From contig NZ_AP021874.1 of assembly GCF_009688945.1 (NCBI RefSeq), positions 2,976,001-3,040,000 of the forward strand: DNA of 64,000 nt. The letters are read 5' to 3'. Below are positions 33,040-42,697 of this stretch, piece after piece. The notes under the pieces were generated by a model, which did no database searches, was not told the DNA's origin, and worked only from the letters and a program-made list of their open reading frames with translations. The stretch is from Desulfosarcina alkanivorans. Its GTDB lineage: Bacteria; Desulfobacterota; Desulfobacteria; Desulfobacterales; Desulfosarcinaceae. The translations under genes and the position numbers were made by a program. Position 1 is the first letter of the stretch, and the number at the start of each line of letters is the position of its first letter.

Positions 33040-33248
33040 TGAACCTCCCTGACCCGGACAAGCCGGAGTTGAGGAACCAACGTCTTGAAAATAAACGGGA
33101 ACCCTATTTTTTAAAAAATGGATAGAATACCGTTGCTAAACACGTCTATCGTATAACTTTGCACTGATCCGTTGACCATATTCGATTGTTTTACCATGCC
33201 GCCCCAGAGGCCTGCCGGAGCTTGCCGGAAAAACGCCTGCCCTTCCCG

Positions 33249-34502
33249 TCAATCGATCCTTTGGGCCGCCCTGAGTTTGCCCATACGGCCGGCAACCAGA
33301 AACCAGACGACGGTGAGCGCCTGTATGCCGAGCATGATGGAAAACCCCGTGCGATAACCGGCGAGGGCATAACTGCCGTCGGCCGAGACGGGAAAGATAC
33401 CGATCATGGCACCGATCGCCCATTGCCAGAGGAATGCCGCCACAAACACCAGCAGATTAACAGCGGTGGTCACGCGTCCGGACAACTGCACGGGAAAGCT
33501 TTGGGACAGGGCGGCATAAGCGAGAATGCCCGACGTACCGAAAAAGCCGAACAGCAGCCAGAGGGGCAGCACCGGACCGGCCGCTCCCCATGCCACCACC
33601 ACCAGCTGGACCCCCATGAACAGGCCCATGCCGGTCACGGAGGTCGTCAGCACGCTGATCCCGGACCGGCTCAAGCGTCCGGCCAGGGATCCCAGCAGGA
33701 TGAATCCCGCAATCATGGCCACGGCGACCCAGAAGAGCACATGGGCCACGGCCATGCGCTCAAGCCCGGCCACATCCTTGAGCCAGGGCCCGGCCCAGAG
33801 CCCCTGGATGGATAGAAAGGACGCCTGGGACATGGTGGTCAGCGGGGCCACTCGCCAGAACGCCCGGCTGGTAAAAACGGTCCTGACCCCTTTCAACTGA
33901 TCCCGCAGGCTTTCTGTGTTCCCGCCGGACCGTTTTTCCGGGACCACGATGTATACGGCCACAGCCACCACCAGCGTGAGCACGGCCAGAACCATGAAAA
34001 CCCCGCGCCAGTCGGTCACGTGCAGGGCCGCCTCCACCGGGGCGGTTGCCGCCAGGGCGCCGAAACCGCCCGCGGCCATCTGGAATCCGTTCACCAGGGG
34101 CCATTTCTCCCTGGCAAACCAGAGGGTGTAGGCCTTGAAGGCCGCCATGAGACATGCCGACACGCCAAATCCGATAAATGCGCGGGCGACCACCAGGCCG
34201 GCCAGCGTGCCGGATCGCGAAAAAAGATAGGCCCCCAGTCCGGCGAAAAGCAGAAGCATGGCTTCCATGCGACGTGGGCCATACCGGTCCAGCAGGACTC
34301 CCAGCGGCAACTGGAAAGACGCGAAGGCGATGAAATAGGTCGATGTCAGCAGGCCCAGCGACGACGGGCCGATGCCCAGGTCACCCACCAGATCCGCTGC
34401 AATCACCGCATTGACCACCCGGTAGAGGTAAGAGAGGAAATATCCGGCGGCAAAGGGCACGAATACGCGCAGGGTGGTCAGAAAACCAATGGTTCTATTC
34501 AC
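33249..34502 (-). CDS. MFS transporter
   Basis: 417 residues with 12 hydrophobic segments. The loop 2-3 motif of the major facilitator superfamily is visible as GVLLDRYGPRRMEAM near residue 70. The family subgroup (nitrate/phthalate-like or metabolite:H+ symporter) is not clear. It overlaps the phosphatase gene upstream by 8 bp, so the two are co-transcribed. The substrate is unknown. Confidence 0.9.
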   Translation of the reverse strand: MNRTIGFLTTLRVFVPFAAGYFLSYLYRVVNAVIAADLVGDLGIGPSSLGLLTSTYFIAFASFQLPLGVLLDRYGPRRMEAMLLLFAGLGAYLFSRSGTLAGLVVARAFIGFGVSACLMAAFKAYTLWFAREKWPLVNGFQMAAGGFGALAATAPVEAALHVTDWRGVFMVLAVLTLVVAVAVYIVVPEKRSGGNTESLRDQLKGVRTVFTSRAFWRVAPLTTMSQASFLSIQGLWAGPWLKDVAGLERMAVAHVLFWVAVAMIAGFILLGSLAGRLSRSGISVLTTSVTGMGLFMGVQLVVVAWGAAGPVLPLWLLFGFFGTSGILAYAALSQSFPVQLSGRVTTAVNLLVFVAAFLWQWAIGAMIGIFPVSADGSYALAGYRTGFSIMLGIQALTVVWFLVAGRMGKLRAAQRID

Positions 34503-34962
34503 GCGTCCTGCCCCGTTCTGTTTTCAGCCGCTTGTTATACTGGCGCAGCAATTTCCACTGACAATAGTTGGACGGATTGGCACGGGTGTTTTTCAATATT
34601 TTCTCGGCGGCCTTCAAATCCATGCCGGTTCTCATCAGGTAGGCGCTGAGAAATGTTCCGGTGCGCCCCACGCCGAAGCGGCAGTGCACCAGCGCTTTAT
34701 GCCCGCTGAGGATCTGCCGGCCCAGCCAGTCGAGCGCTTTTTCCATTTCCCCCATATCCGGGGCGCACTCATCGGCGATGGGAAGGTAGTACACCGCAAA
34801 CCCGCTGTCCTGCTGGATCTCGTGCAGATCACAATATTCGCCGCACAGGTTGACGATGGCATGGATGCCGTGAGCCCTGATGACGTCCAGGTCGTCGTAT
34901 GAAAGCGGTGCATGTCCCGCTGCCAGATCCCCGGTGATCCATGTTAATTCGTAACCGCCCAC
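34495..34962 (-). CDS. Dual-specificity / tyrosine-type protein phosphatase
   Basis: 155 residues with the catalytic signature HCRFGVGRTG (HCX5R, nucleophilic Cys and phosphate-binding Arg) near residue 97. An Asp-containing loop (ADECAPDMGEM) ahead of it could supply the general acid. No signal peptide, so cytoplasmic. Starts with MGGYELTWITGDLAAGHAPLS, a pattern shared with archaeal and deltaproteobacterial dual-specificity phosphatases. It lies 36 bp after the PEP-synthase-like gene and overlaps the MFS gene downstream. The substrate is unknown. Confidence 0.88.
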   Translation of the reverse strand: MGGYELTWITGDLAAGHAPLSYDDLDVIRAHGIHAIVNLCGEYCDLHEIQQDSGFAVYYLPIADECAPDMGEMEKALDWLGRQILSGHKALVHCRFGVGRTGTFLSAYLMRTGMDLKAAEKILKNTRANPSNYCQWKLLRQYNKRLKTERGRTRE

Positions 34963-34998
34963 AAGTCTTCCTTTCCCGCTTTTTAACGGAACCGTCCC

Positions 34999-37566
34999 TT
35001 ACAGCGCCACATTGGAAAAATGATACCGCCCCTGCATGAACGCCTCCGCATAGGCATCGACCATGGTTTCGTCCTTCAGATACATGTCCATCAACCGGGT
35101 GGCCCCCAGCAGTCGACCGACCATGTCCAGCGTATGGGCAATTTCCGTTTTACCGGCGGCCGCGTAGCGTGCATCGATCAGATCGCTTTTGCGGGTCACC
35201 TCAAACCCCAGCCGTTCAAAGATCAGGCCCAGGAAGGCGGCCCGCAGTCGGCGTTTTTCGATATCCGCACCACCGCCGGAGAAGCGCAACAAAATGTAGT
35301 TGTCCGCCTCCTTGTCTGCGCAGACCGTATCCAGAACCACGAAATGATACCCGAAACGCAGGTTCAGGTTGGCATAACAGTCGGAAATGATCACGTGACT
35401 GGCAAACATGGCCGATTCCGGGCTGATGGAACCACCGCTCATGACCACCTTGTCGTGGGCGGCCCAGTCGAAATGGGAAAACGCCCCCCATTGAATATCC
35501 GGGTGGGTCAACCCCTTGAACAGGGCGCGAAGCGGCCTGCTGGCAATATCGGTCAGGCCCACCGGGGCCTGGGCGTCGACCGTGTCGGCCAGGCCGCCGC
35601 CCACGTCGATCACGTAAAACAGCATGGGAATGCCGATGGTCAGTTTTCTGGAGCCGCCGATTTTGCGCAGGCGAATATTACTGAGTTGGAACATGGCGGC
35701 CACGGCCTTTTCGTGCACGAAACGGATGATGTCATGATGGGAACGGCAGCCTTCCGGAGCAAAGTTGACGCTGCCGGGATCTACCAGCTCGAGGGTCGAA
35801 ATAAAACTCATCACCGCACCCAGCCGTTTGATGAACGGGCTGTCGGCCAGCAGGTTCCGCCGGGCGCAGGGACTGTCGACCATGGCCTGGACCACCCCCC
35901 GGTAGACGGTACCGGTTTCGGCATCCACGGTCACATCGATCCCATCGGGCAGGGCCTGGAGGGCATCGGCGGCATTGACAATGGTGGGGATGCCGAATTC
36001 ACGGGCCACCGATGCAAAATGACCGGCGGCGCTGCCGGCTTCGGCCACGACGGCATGCAGTCGATTGACGGCGGCGGCAAAATCCGGAGGGATGGTGCGG
36101 GTGACCAGCACCGAACCGTCCGGAACATGGGCCAGGTCATCGAGCCCCCTGATGGTGACGGTTTTACCGGCCGCAATGCCTGCGGCGGCAACTTGTCCGC
36201 CGGACACCAGCACCGCATTGTCAACCGGCTCGAAGCTGCACGTCAGCCGCCCTGAGGGTTGATGGGCGGGTTCGTCGTAAAACGGCCGCGTCTGAAGCAG
36301 AACCAGCCGATGGTCATGGGCGAGGCACCACTCCACATCCTGGGGGTGGCCGAAATGGTCCTCCAGAAGCTGGCCCCATTCGGTCAACGTCAAGGCGGTG
36401 GCCTCCCGGATCGGCGCCGTCTTCTTTTTGACCTCATCGAGGGGGCGCGTCTCCAGGCCCCGGGCCGGATCGAAGATTCGCTGCTCTGCCTGACGGTGAG
36501 GTCGCTGGAACACGACGTCCGGCGGATCTGTTTTGGTGGCCTGGTAGACTGCGGGGACGGACTGGCCGTCCACCAGCAGTTGTCCCAGCCCCCACACGGC
36601 ATGAATGGAGAGCCGGTTGTCTGATGCCCGGGTGGATTCACGGGTGACCATGACCCCGCTGGCCACTGCGGCAATCATCTCCACCACCAACACGGCCATG
36701 GGCACCTCCCGGTCCGCCATGCCGTAGTTTATCCGGTAGACCAGCGCCGAAGGGGAATATTTACTGGCCAGAACCTGTTTGTAGGCGCTGGCAATCTCTG
36801 TATCCCCGACGTTCAGCACGGTGAGGTACTGGCCGGCAAAGGAGGTTCTGGAGTCTTCACCCTTGGCACTGCTTCGAACGGCTAGACGCGGTCCGGGGCC
36901 CCACACATCCCGTAACCCGGCCAACGTGCCGTTTATCGCTTCCTGCACATCTTCGGGAACGGTCGCCTCCCGGATCGCCCGGCAGATTTCATCGGAAACC
37001 CGGGCCAGCGAGGCTCCGGAATGAATGTCCAGCCGGGCCAGGTTATCGTCGACCAGCCGGTGCAGATCGTTGAAGGCCATAAACCGATTGAATGCACGGG
37101 TGGTGATGGCAAACCCGGCCGGCACGGGAAGCCGCAAGGTTTGCGACGCCCTTGCCAGGTTGGCGGCCTTGCCGCCTGCCAGTGATTCGTCCAATGCCTG
37201 CCGATGGTCCAGGGGCATCGCATAGGGTGGATCCGTATCCTCCTTGCCGGCGGCAAGCATAAACCGGACGTAATGGTCGAATTTCTGGTGAAACGTGTTC
37301 AAGGCGCTGTATTTGCCGGGACAAATCTTGTACAGGTCGGCAATCATATCACCGACGGCGGCGGCGAATTGCGTATATTTTTTTTCGATGACGTTAAAAT
37401 CCACCGGCATCTGGTCGTAGTATATCTCTTCCAGTTCAGCCATCAGCTCATGGGCGTTTTTGTCCTTTTCAAGCAGCGACTGAAAGGCCGCATATTTATC
37501 CTTGATCACCGCACCGGGGTTGAAGACCTGAAGGGTCCAGTATTTAAACAGGTTTTTTATCATCAC
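34999..37566 (-). CDS. PEP-synthase-like protein with ATP-grasp and phosphohistidine domains, noncanonical C-terminus
   Basis: 855 residues. After about 110 residues of unknown helical sequence, residues 120-440 form the pyruvate-phosphate dikinase ATP-grasp domain (SLAGGKAANLARA; VRSSAKGEDS; VLLQTRPF). Residues about 480-570 form the swivelling phosphohistidine domain, with His516 in AAGHFASVAREFGIPTI. The last 270 residues do not look like the usual PEP/pyruvate TIM barrel: the barrel's catalytic Cys motif is not visible. It therefore may phosphorylate something other than pyruvate, as in rifampin phosphotransferase-like relatives. First in a minus-strand operon with the phosphatase and MFS genes. 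Confidence 0.82.
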   Translation of the reverse strand: MMIKNLFKYWTLQVFNPGAVIKDKYAAFQSLLEKDKNAHELMAELEEIYYDQMPVDFNVIEKKYTQFAAAVGDMIADLYKICPGKYSALNTFHQKFDHYVRFMLAAGKEDTDPPYAMPLDHRQALDESLAGGKAANLARASQTLRLPVPAGFAITTRAFNRFMAFNDLHRLVDDNLARLDIHSGASLARVSDEICRAIREATVPEDVQEAINGTLAGLRDVWGPGPRLAVRSSAKGEDSRTSFAGQYLTVLNVGDTEIASAYKQVLASKYSPSALVYRINYGMADREVPMAVLVVEMIAAVASGVMVTRESTRASDNRLSIHAVWGLGQLLVDGQSVPAVYQATKTDPPDVVFQRPHRQAEQRIFDPARGLETRPLDEVKKKTAPIREATALTLTEWGQLLEDHFGHPQDVEWCLAHDHRLVLLQTRPFYDEPAHQPSGRLTCSFEPVDNAVLVSGGQVAAAGIAAGKTVTIRGLDDLAHVPDGSVLVTRTIPPDFAAAVNRLHAVVAEAGSAAGHFASVAREFGIPTIVNAADALQALPDGIDVTVDAETGTVYRGVVQAMVDSPCARRNLLADSPFIKRLGAVMSFISTLELVDPGSVNFAPEGCRSHHDIIRFVHEKAVAAMFQLSNIRLRKIGGSRKLTIGIPMLFYVIDVGGGLADTVDAQAPVGLTDIASRPLRALFKGLTHPDIQWGAFSHFDWAAHDKVVMSGGSISPESAMFASHVIISDCYANLNLRFGYHFVVLDTVCADKEADNYILLRFSGGGADIEKRRLRAAFLGLIFERLGFEVTRKSDLIDARYAAAGKTEIAHTLDMVGRLLGATRLMDMYLKDETMVDAYAEAFMQGRYHFSNVAL

Positions 37567-37682
37567 ATGATATCCTGGTTTGCGTTCGGGGCAGTTGCTG
37601 ACCCGGAAAACGATGATGATGGGCGCGACCTATCGGGGATGGCCCGGGTATGGGTGGTGCCCCGCGAAGGCGCCCGGGGTAA

Positions 37683-37712
37683 AATAGAAAACGCCCGGTG
37701 GGGTGCCGGGCG
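37683..37712 (-). terminator. Rho-independent terminator of upp
   Basis: On the minus strand CGCCCGG, loop CACCCCA, CCGGGCG, then TTTTCTATTTT. Confidence 0.85.
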
Positions 37713-37744
37713 CTCCGTTAAAACCGTGTTTCAAATCCGGCGGA

Positions 37745-38371
37745 TCACTTGGTCCCGAAAATCTTATCGCCGGCGTCACCCAGTCCCGGCAGAATGTAAC
37801 CGATATCGTTAAGTTTATCGTCGATGGCCGCGACATAAACGTCCACATCGGGATGGGCCGCTTCCAGCCGCTTGAGCCCTTCGGGTGCGGCCACGAGAAA
37901 CAACCCCCGGATCTGCCGGCAGCCGGACTCTTTCAGCAGGTCGATGGTCGCCGTCAGGGTGCCGCCCGTGGCCAGCATGGGGTCGAGGATCAGGGCAATG
38001 CGCTCTTCCATCTTGCTGGTCATTTTGACATAGTAGCGCACCGGTTCCAGCGTCTCTTCGTTTCGGTACAGCCCCACCACACTGGTTTTGGCCGACGGGA
38101 TCAGGTTCAGCACACCGTCCATCATGCCCAGGCCGGCACGAAGGATCGGGACCACCGTAATTTTCTTGCCCTTGATGTTCTCGACAACCACGTCGCCTGC
38201 CCACCCCTTGATGGTAATGGTTTCGGTTTCCAGGTCCTTGGTTGCCTCATAGGTGAGAAGTGTGGCCAGTTCGTTGGCCAACTCCCTGAATTTTTTGGTC
38301 GTAACGTCGTGAGCACGCATAAGGCCGATTTTATGTCTGATCAACGGGTGTTCAACAAGATGTACGGGCAC
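37745..38371 (-). CDS. upp: Uracil phosphoribosyltransferase
   Basis: 208 residues. Makes UMP from uracil and PRPP in pyrimidine salvage. The PRPP-binding motif [17 protein letters not shown] lies near residue 130, and the uracil-binding region near the C-terminus includes [29 protein letters not shown]. The reading frame is open to 38449, but the family starts with [19 protein letters not shown] at 38369-38371 directly behind AAGGAGG fits this, so I use the GTG start. The gene follows a small exported-protein gene 67 bp upstream and is closed by a terminator. Confidence 0.95.
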   Translation of the reverse strand: MPVHLVEHPLIRHKIGLMRAHDVTTKKFRELANELATLLTYEATKDLETETITIKGWAGDVVVENIKGKKITVVPILRAGLGMMDGVLNLIPSAKTSVVGLYRNEETLEPVRYYVKMTSKMEERIALILDPMLATGGTLTATIDLLKESGCRQIRGLFLVAAPEGLKRLEAAHPDVDVYVAAIDDKLNDIGYILPGLGDAGDKIFGTK

Positions 38372-38438
38372 ACATCCTCCTTTTCGGGCCCGGCGATGGC
38401 ACACCGGGCAGTGGTTGGTTGCGTTGGATAAATACGCC

Positions 38439-38738
38439 TTAAAAATCACCCAACGGTCTGTTGAAAGTGAAGTTGAAAGGGTCCATCAGCAGGGCTTCGT
38501 AAGCGGGTTTGGTGTTGCCTCCCAGCGCGGAAAACGGCAGGGATACGAGAAACACCGCTCCGCCGATCAGCGTGGCGCAAAGTCCCAGTGGCCTGACAAC
38601 CAGGGCATCGCCGGCCATTTTCCCGGCAACAATATCGTCATCCTGTTCAAGCTCCTGGGCAAAGCAGGTCGTACAGGGAACTGCGACCAGCGCAAGCACG
38701 GTCAGCAGGACAATGACGCGTTTCAGGATTCCGTTCAT
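38439..38738 (-). CDS. Small exported hypothetical protein
   Basis: 99 residues from ATG 38738, preceded by GGAGGAAACGG. An N-terminal Sec signal ([21 protein letters not shown] ending near CFAQE) is followed by an acidic stretch, one further hydrophobic segment ([24 protein letters not shown]) and the end [12 protein letters not shown]. Similar small proteins with a multidrug-resistance-like GG segment are common in Desulfobacterota, but I know of no function. It lies upstream of upp on the same strand. Confidence 0.7.
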   Translation of the reverse strand: MNGILKRVIVLLTVLALVAVPCTTCFAQELEQDDDIVAGKMAGDALVVRPLGLCATLIGGAVFLVSLPFSALGGNTKPAYEALLMDPFNFTFNRPLGDF

Positions 38739-39205
38739 ACCGTTTCCTCCTTTGTGGGTCGTAAGTTGAGCGATGGTCGAGGCTGCCGAAAACAACCAGA
38801 GCGATGATTTTCCGCCGGCCCTTTTTCATACGGGATGGCGTCTGATGCATCGGATGTGTTAAGGTCGGCAATCTCAGGGGGCCAGATGAAAAACCCCGAC
38901 ATCGGTTGACTGTTAAAAATAACGCCGTTCCCTCATTTTTTTAGTCGAAGCACTCGGTTTTCGCTGACACAGGCAGCCTATGGGCAACGCTGTTGCGGAG
39001 AACAGGTAAACCGTCGAATTTTAAACTATTAGCAGGTATTGGGAATGCATGCAACGCATGATATGATTGAAAACGCAGTTTCCCGGTGATAGTGGACAGC
39101 CAATCGCCCTCCCAACCGGGAAAAAATGTTCGCAACAAAATGAAATTTAAAATAAAAAATGACACGGCCGCTGTCAAGGAGGATCAAGTCGATCCTCACC
39201 GGCAA
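38739..39205. other. Divergent intergenic region ahead of priA
   Basis: About 470 bp. The N-terminal open extension of the priA frame begins at 39086 but is not conserved-looking. Otherwise only AT-rich sequence and a short dyad CATGC-AAC-GCATG near 39045-39060 were seen; promoters for both sides should lie here. Confidence 0.4.
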
Positions 39206-41629
39206 ATGGTTTCGGTTGCCGTGGCGCTACCGGTCCATGACATCTTCACCTACAGTGTTCCCGACCATCTGATCCCACAGGCCTGCCCGGGGAAGCGTGT
39301 GCTGGTACCCTTTGGCAGGCGAACGGTGACCGGGTACCTCATGGGCCCGGCCACGACAATGGACCCACCGGAAATCAAGCACATCCTGGACGTACTCGAT
39401 GCGACCCCCCTTTTTCCGGAAACCCTGATTCCTTTTTTTCGATGGATCGCCGCCTATTACATGCACCCGCTGGGTCAGGTCATCAGCACCGCCCTGCCCG
39501 CCGGGCTGAATCTGACCGACGTGGCCATACTGACGATCGGCGATGCCGGCAGACAAGCCATGCGATTGCCGTCCCTTTCGCCCCTGGAAGCGATCGTGCT
39601 GTCTGCATTGGTCCAGGGGCCGGCCGACATCAAACAATTGCAGAAAACAATCGGACAACCCGTCTCATGGGCATTGATCCATGCGATGCGCCAGCGGGAG
39701 TGGGTCCGGGTGGATCGCCAGATCAGGGGACGTCAGATCCGGCCCAAATCCATCCGGTGGGCAACGGTATCGGGAACCGAGGCAATTTCCGACCGCCTCT
39801 CCCGTCAACGTCAGCGCATCCGGGACATCCTGCGGACCGAAGGCGATTTGAGCCTCCCGGCATTGAAGGCCCGCGCCGGGACCACCCCGGCACTGATCCG
39901 GGAAATGGAAAAGGCGGGCCAGGTCCGCACCTATGAACAGACGATCTACCGGGATCCGTTCGGCGATCCCATCGAACCGGATTCCCCGCCCCGACTGACC
40001 ACCGAACAGGCGGCGGCCATAAAGGCCATGGCGCCGCTGCTGGGCCGGGGATTCAAAACCGTGCTTCTGGCCGGCGTCACCGGCAGCGGGAAAACCGAAG
40101 TCTACCTGCGGATGGCCGAAACCGCCCTGGACCGGGGGCTTCGGGTTTTGGTGCTGGTGCCGGAGATCGCCCTCATTTCACAAACCGAACGCCGTTTCCG
40201 GGCCCGGTTTGGAGAAACCGTGGCCGTGCTCCACAGCGGCCTGTCCAGGGGTGAACGATATGACCAGTGGCGCCGCATCGCCGGCGGGAAAGCGACCATT
40301 GCCATCGGCGCCCGGTCATGCATTTTCGCCCCCTTTGGCGAAGTCGGCCTGATCATCGTTGACGAAGAACACGACGCCTCCTACAAGCAGGAGGGCGGTC
40401 TGAGCTACAATGCCAGGGATCTGGCCGTCGTGCGGGCCCGTCATCACGGTGCGCTGGCAATTTTGGGATCGGCCACGCCTTCGCTGCAATCCTGGCACAA
40501 CGTCACCGTCGGAAAATATGAAACCGCCATGCTGTCCCGGCGGGTCAACCGCCAGCCCCTGCCGGCCATCCAGACCGTGGACCTGTCCCACATCCGCGAT
40601 GAACGGGGCATCCATCGCTACATCACCCCCCAGCTTCAACAGGCCATTGGCAAGACTCTGGATGAGGGTGACCAGGCCCTGGTATTTCTCAACCGCCGTG
40701 GATTTGCCGCCTTTCCCGTCTGTGCGGACTGCGGCCAGGCCATTCGATGCAACAACTGCGATATCTCCCTGACCCTGCATAAGCGGGCCAATGCATTTCG
40801 CTGCCATTACTGCGGGTTCTCCCGGGCGGCCGCATCCAATTGCCCGTCGTGCAGTTCCGAAAAAATCAGGCTTCTGGGCGTGGGAACCGAAAAAATCGAG
40901 GAAGCCCTGGTGCAGATGTTTCCCCAGGCCCGGGTGGCCCGCATGGACCGGGACACCATGAGCCGGAAGGGGTCGATCGTGCGCCTTCTCAAAGATCTCA
41001 AACACCGCCGCATCGACATTCTCGTCGGCACCCAGATGGTGGCCAAGGGTCACGACTTTCCGGGCATTACCCTGGTGGGGGTTGTCTGTGCCGATCTGAC
41101 CCTGAATTTCCCCGATTTTCGTTCCGGAGAACGGACCTTTCAACTGTTGGCCCAGGTGGCGGGGCGTGCAGGACGAGGGGATAAACCCGGCAAGGTGATT
41201 CTCCAGACGTTCAACCCGGATCATTACAGCATCGTTTCGGCAAAAGAACAGGATTTCAAATCGTTTTTCAATCAGGAAATCGGATTTCGAAAGGCGTTGG
41301 GCTATCCCCCTTTCTCCCGTATGGTTGCCGTGCGCATATCCGGTAAAAACCCCAAGCGGACGGCCGGACATGCCGGGGCATTGGGAGAGCACTGCCGGGA
41401 GATGCTGGCCAGGAGCGGATCGGGTCCCGGCCGGATTCAGGTGATGGGCCCCATCGAAGCACCGCTGTCGCGCATCGCCAACCGCTACCGCTGGCAGATC
41501 CTGGTCAAAAGCCCGGACCCCAACGGGCTCCACCATTTTGTCCACAGGTTGGTCCGCTGCCATCACGGGTTGCCCGACGCCCGGCAAATCAAGGTCGCCA
41601 TTGACGTGGACCCGTTTTTTCTGATGTAG
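39206..41629 (+). CDS. priA: Primosomal replication protein N' (PriA helicase)
   Basis: 3'-5' DNA helicase that restarts collapsed replication forks. About 807 residues from the ATG at 39206, where the family N-terminus begins (VSVAVALPVHDIFTYSVP). In-frame ATGs at 39086 and 39140 make the start uncertain. Domains: the N-terminal 3'BD DNA-binding domain, the helicase with Walker A GVTGSGKTEVY and DEEH box VDEEHDASYKQ, and a zinc-binding insertion with paired CxxC motifs (CADCGQAIRCNNC, CHYCGFSRAAASNCPSC). The C-terminal helicase lobe includes GTQMVAKGHDFPGITLV. Full length for the family. Confidence 0.95.
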   Translation: MVSVAVALPVHDIFTYSVPDHLIPQACPGKRVLVPFGRRTVTGYLMGPATTMDPPEIKHILDVLDATPLFPETLIPFFRWIAAYYMHPLGQVISTALPAGLNLTDVAILTIGDAGRQAMRLPSLSPLEAIVLSALVQGPADIKQLQKTIGQPVSWALIHAMRQREWVRVDRQIRGRQIRPKSIRWATVSGTEAISDRLSRQRQRIRDILRTEGDLSLPALKARAGTTPALIREMEKAGQVRTYEQTIYRDPFGDPIEPDSPPRLTTEQAAAIKAMAPLLGRGFKTVLLAGVTGSGKTEVYLRMAETALDRGLRVLVLVPEIALISQTERRFRARFGETVAVLHSGLSRGERYDQWRRIAGGKATIAIGARSCIFAPFGEVGLIIVDEEHDASYKQEGGLSYNARDLAVVRARHHGALAILGSATPSLQSWHNVTVGKYETAMLSRRVNRQPLPAIQTVDLSHIRDERGIHRYITPQLQQAIGKTLDEGDQALVFLNRRGFAAFPVCADCGQAIRCNNCDISLTLHKRANAFRCHYCGFSRAAASNCPSCSSEKIRLLGVGTEKIEEALVQMFPQARVARMDRDTMSRKGSIVRLLKDLKHRRIDILVGTQMVAKGHDFPGITLVGVVCADLTLNFPDFRSGERTFQLLAQVAGRAGRGDKPGKVILQTFNPDHYSIVSAKEQDFKSFFNQEIGFRKALGYPPFSRMVAVRISGKNPKRTAGHAGALGEHCREMLARSGSGPGRIQVMGPIEAPLSRIANRYRWQILVKSPDPNGLHHFVHRLVRCHHGLPDARQIKVAIDVDPFFLM

Positions 41630-41726
41630 CTTGACAGGATCGGCACCGAAGCTTAAATACTATGTCTTGTCGATTGCTTATTAAGGCGCGGTTTATCAGC
41701 GCATCTTCCAACAAGGAGAGGTCTGC

Positions 41727-42521
41727 ATGAAAGTCCGTATGGTTGTTGTTGCGGCAACGCTTGCAATGCTGTGGGGTACGGGCGCGGCCGTCGCTGCGTC
41801 GGACGTAAAGGATCCATCCGGCAAGGCCCCGTCCACCGTTGCGGCTGCCGGGATGCCCGAGGCGAACCTGCCGGAACTGGCATTCCAATTCGACCCGGTG
41901 GTGGACGGCACCCAGGTCACCCATGACTTTGCCATCAGGAACGGAGGAAACGGCCCCCTTGCCATAACCAACGTCAAAACCGGTTGAGGGTGCTCGGTCG
42001 CCTCCTACCCGAGGCAAATCCCCGCCGGCGGCGAGGGAACCATCACCATAAAAGTCAACACCAACGGCTATGGCGGCAAGCAGATGAAGAAGCACATCGA
42101 GGTCTTCACCAATGACGCGACCAACCCCCGGATCAGGTTGGCCATCAGCGGCTCGGTGCTGAGCTTTGCCAAAATGGAACCCCGGTATGCACGACTGGTC
42201 GGCCCGGCGGGAACCGATATTAAAAGAGCGATCACCATTACGCCTGAAAAGGCCTATCCGTTCAAAATCCTCAGGGCGAAAGCCCGCAACGGAAAAGACA
42301 TTGCGTTCGAGGTCAAAACATTCAGCAAAGCCGGTAGTGAGGGCTATGTCCTGACCATTGAGAACAAAAAAACGGTTGCCGGCCGCTATGCGGACACCGT
42401 GGTCCTGACCACGGACAGTCAGATCAAGCCCACGATCACCATTCCGGTATATGGCCAGATTATTTCGACAGCACCGCAGCCGGCACCTGCAACGACCAAA
42501 AAGAGTGCCGGTGACGGGTGA
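41727..42521 (+). CDS. DUF1573 protein with in-frame TGA at a conserved Cys: candidate selenoprotein
   Basis: Read through TGA 41985-41987 the frame gives 264 residues. An N-terminal Sec signal (MKVRMVVVAATLAMLWGTGAAVA) directs it to the periplasm or outer surface. The DUF1573 pattern follows: FDFAIRNGGNGPL-like beta strands, then NVKTG-U87-GCSVASYP, where the family has CGC, then PAGGEGTITIKVNT. The frame continues without another stop and keeps family-like sequence to SGSVLSF and a second Ig-like half. TGA differs by one base from a Cys codon, so either selenocysteine or a recent nonsense mutation explains it. The intact second half argues for read-through. A terminator follows. Confidence 0.75.
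41985..42015 (+). promoter_or_regulatory. Candidate selenocysteine codon and SECIS-like hairpin
   Basis: TGA at 41985-41987 is followed by overlapping hairpin possibilities. GCCTC (42000-42004), loop CTACCC, GAGGC (42011-42015) puts the loop 17 nt after the TGA, inside the usual 16-37 nt window, but lacks the usual G in the loop. CTCGG (41993-41997) with CCGAG (42009-42013) is stable but too close. So the element is suggestive only. Confidence 0.35.
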
Positions 42522-42644
42522 TTGAAGACGGATCGTGACCCGGAACGGACCTGGTTTTCACCTGCCGGCAGGTTGCGGCCTGCAGATCAAATGGCGGCGC
42601 AGGCGTTATCCGGCATTTTAAACGAGACCGTTTCCAATGACAAC

Positions 42645-42677
42645 AAAAGCATCGACACGGCATTGTCGGTGCTTTTT
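42645..42677 (+). terminator. Rho-independent terminator after the DUF1573 gene
   Basis: AAAAGCATCGACA, loop CGGCAT, TGTCGGTGCTTTTT: 10+ bp stem with a single G-T pair and a T-run. Confidence 0.85.
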
Positions 42678-42697
42678 ATTACGAAGGAGTGTGGTCA

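Noticed and set aside
32467..33248. Cobalamin riboswitch upstream of the adenosyltransferase
   Set aside because: No B12-box-like sequence was found in the roughly 200 bp upstream.
41727..41987. Treating the DUF1573 gene as two separate short genes
   Set aside because: The frame is the same on both sides of the TGA. The family pattern runs across it, and the second part has no ribosome site or signal peptide of its own.
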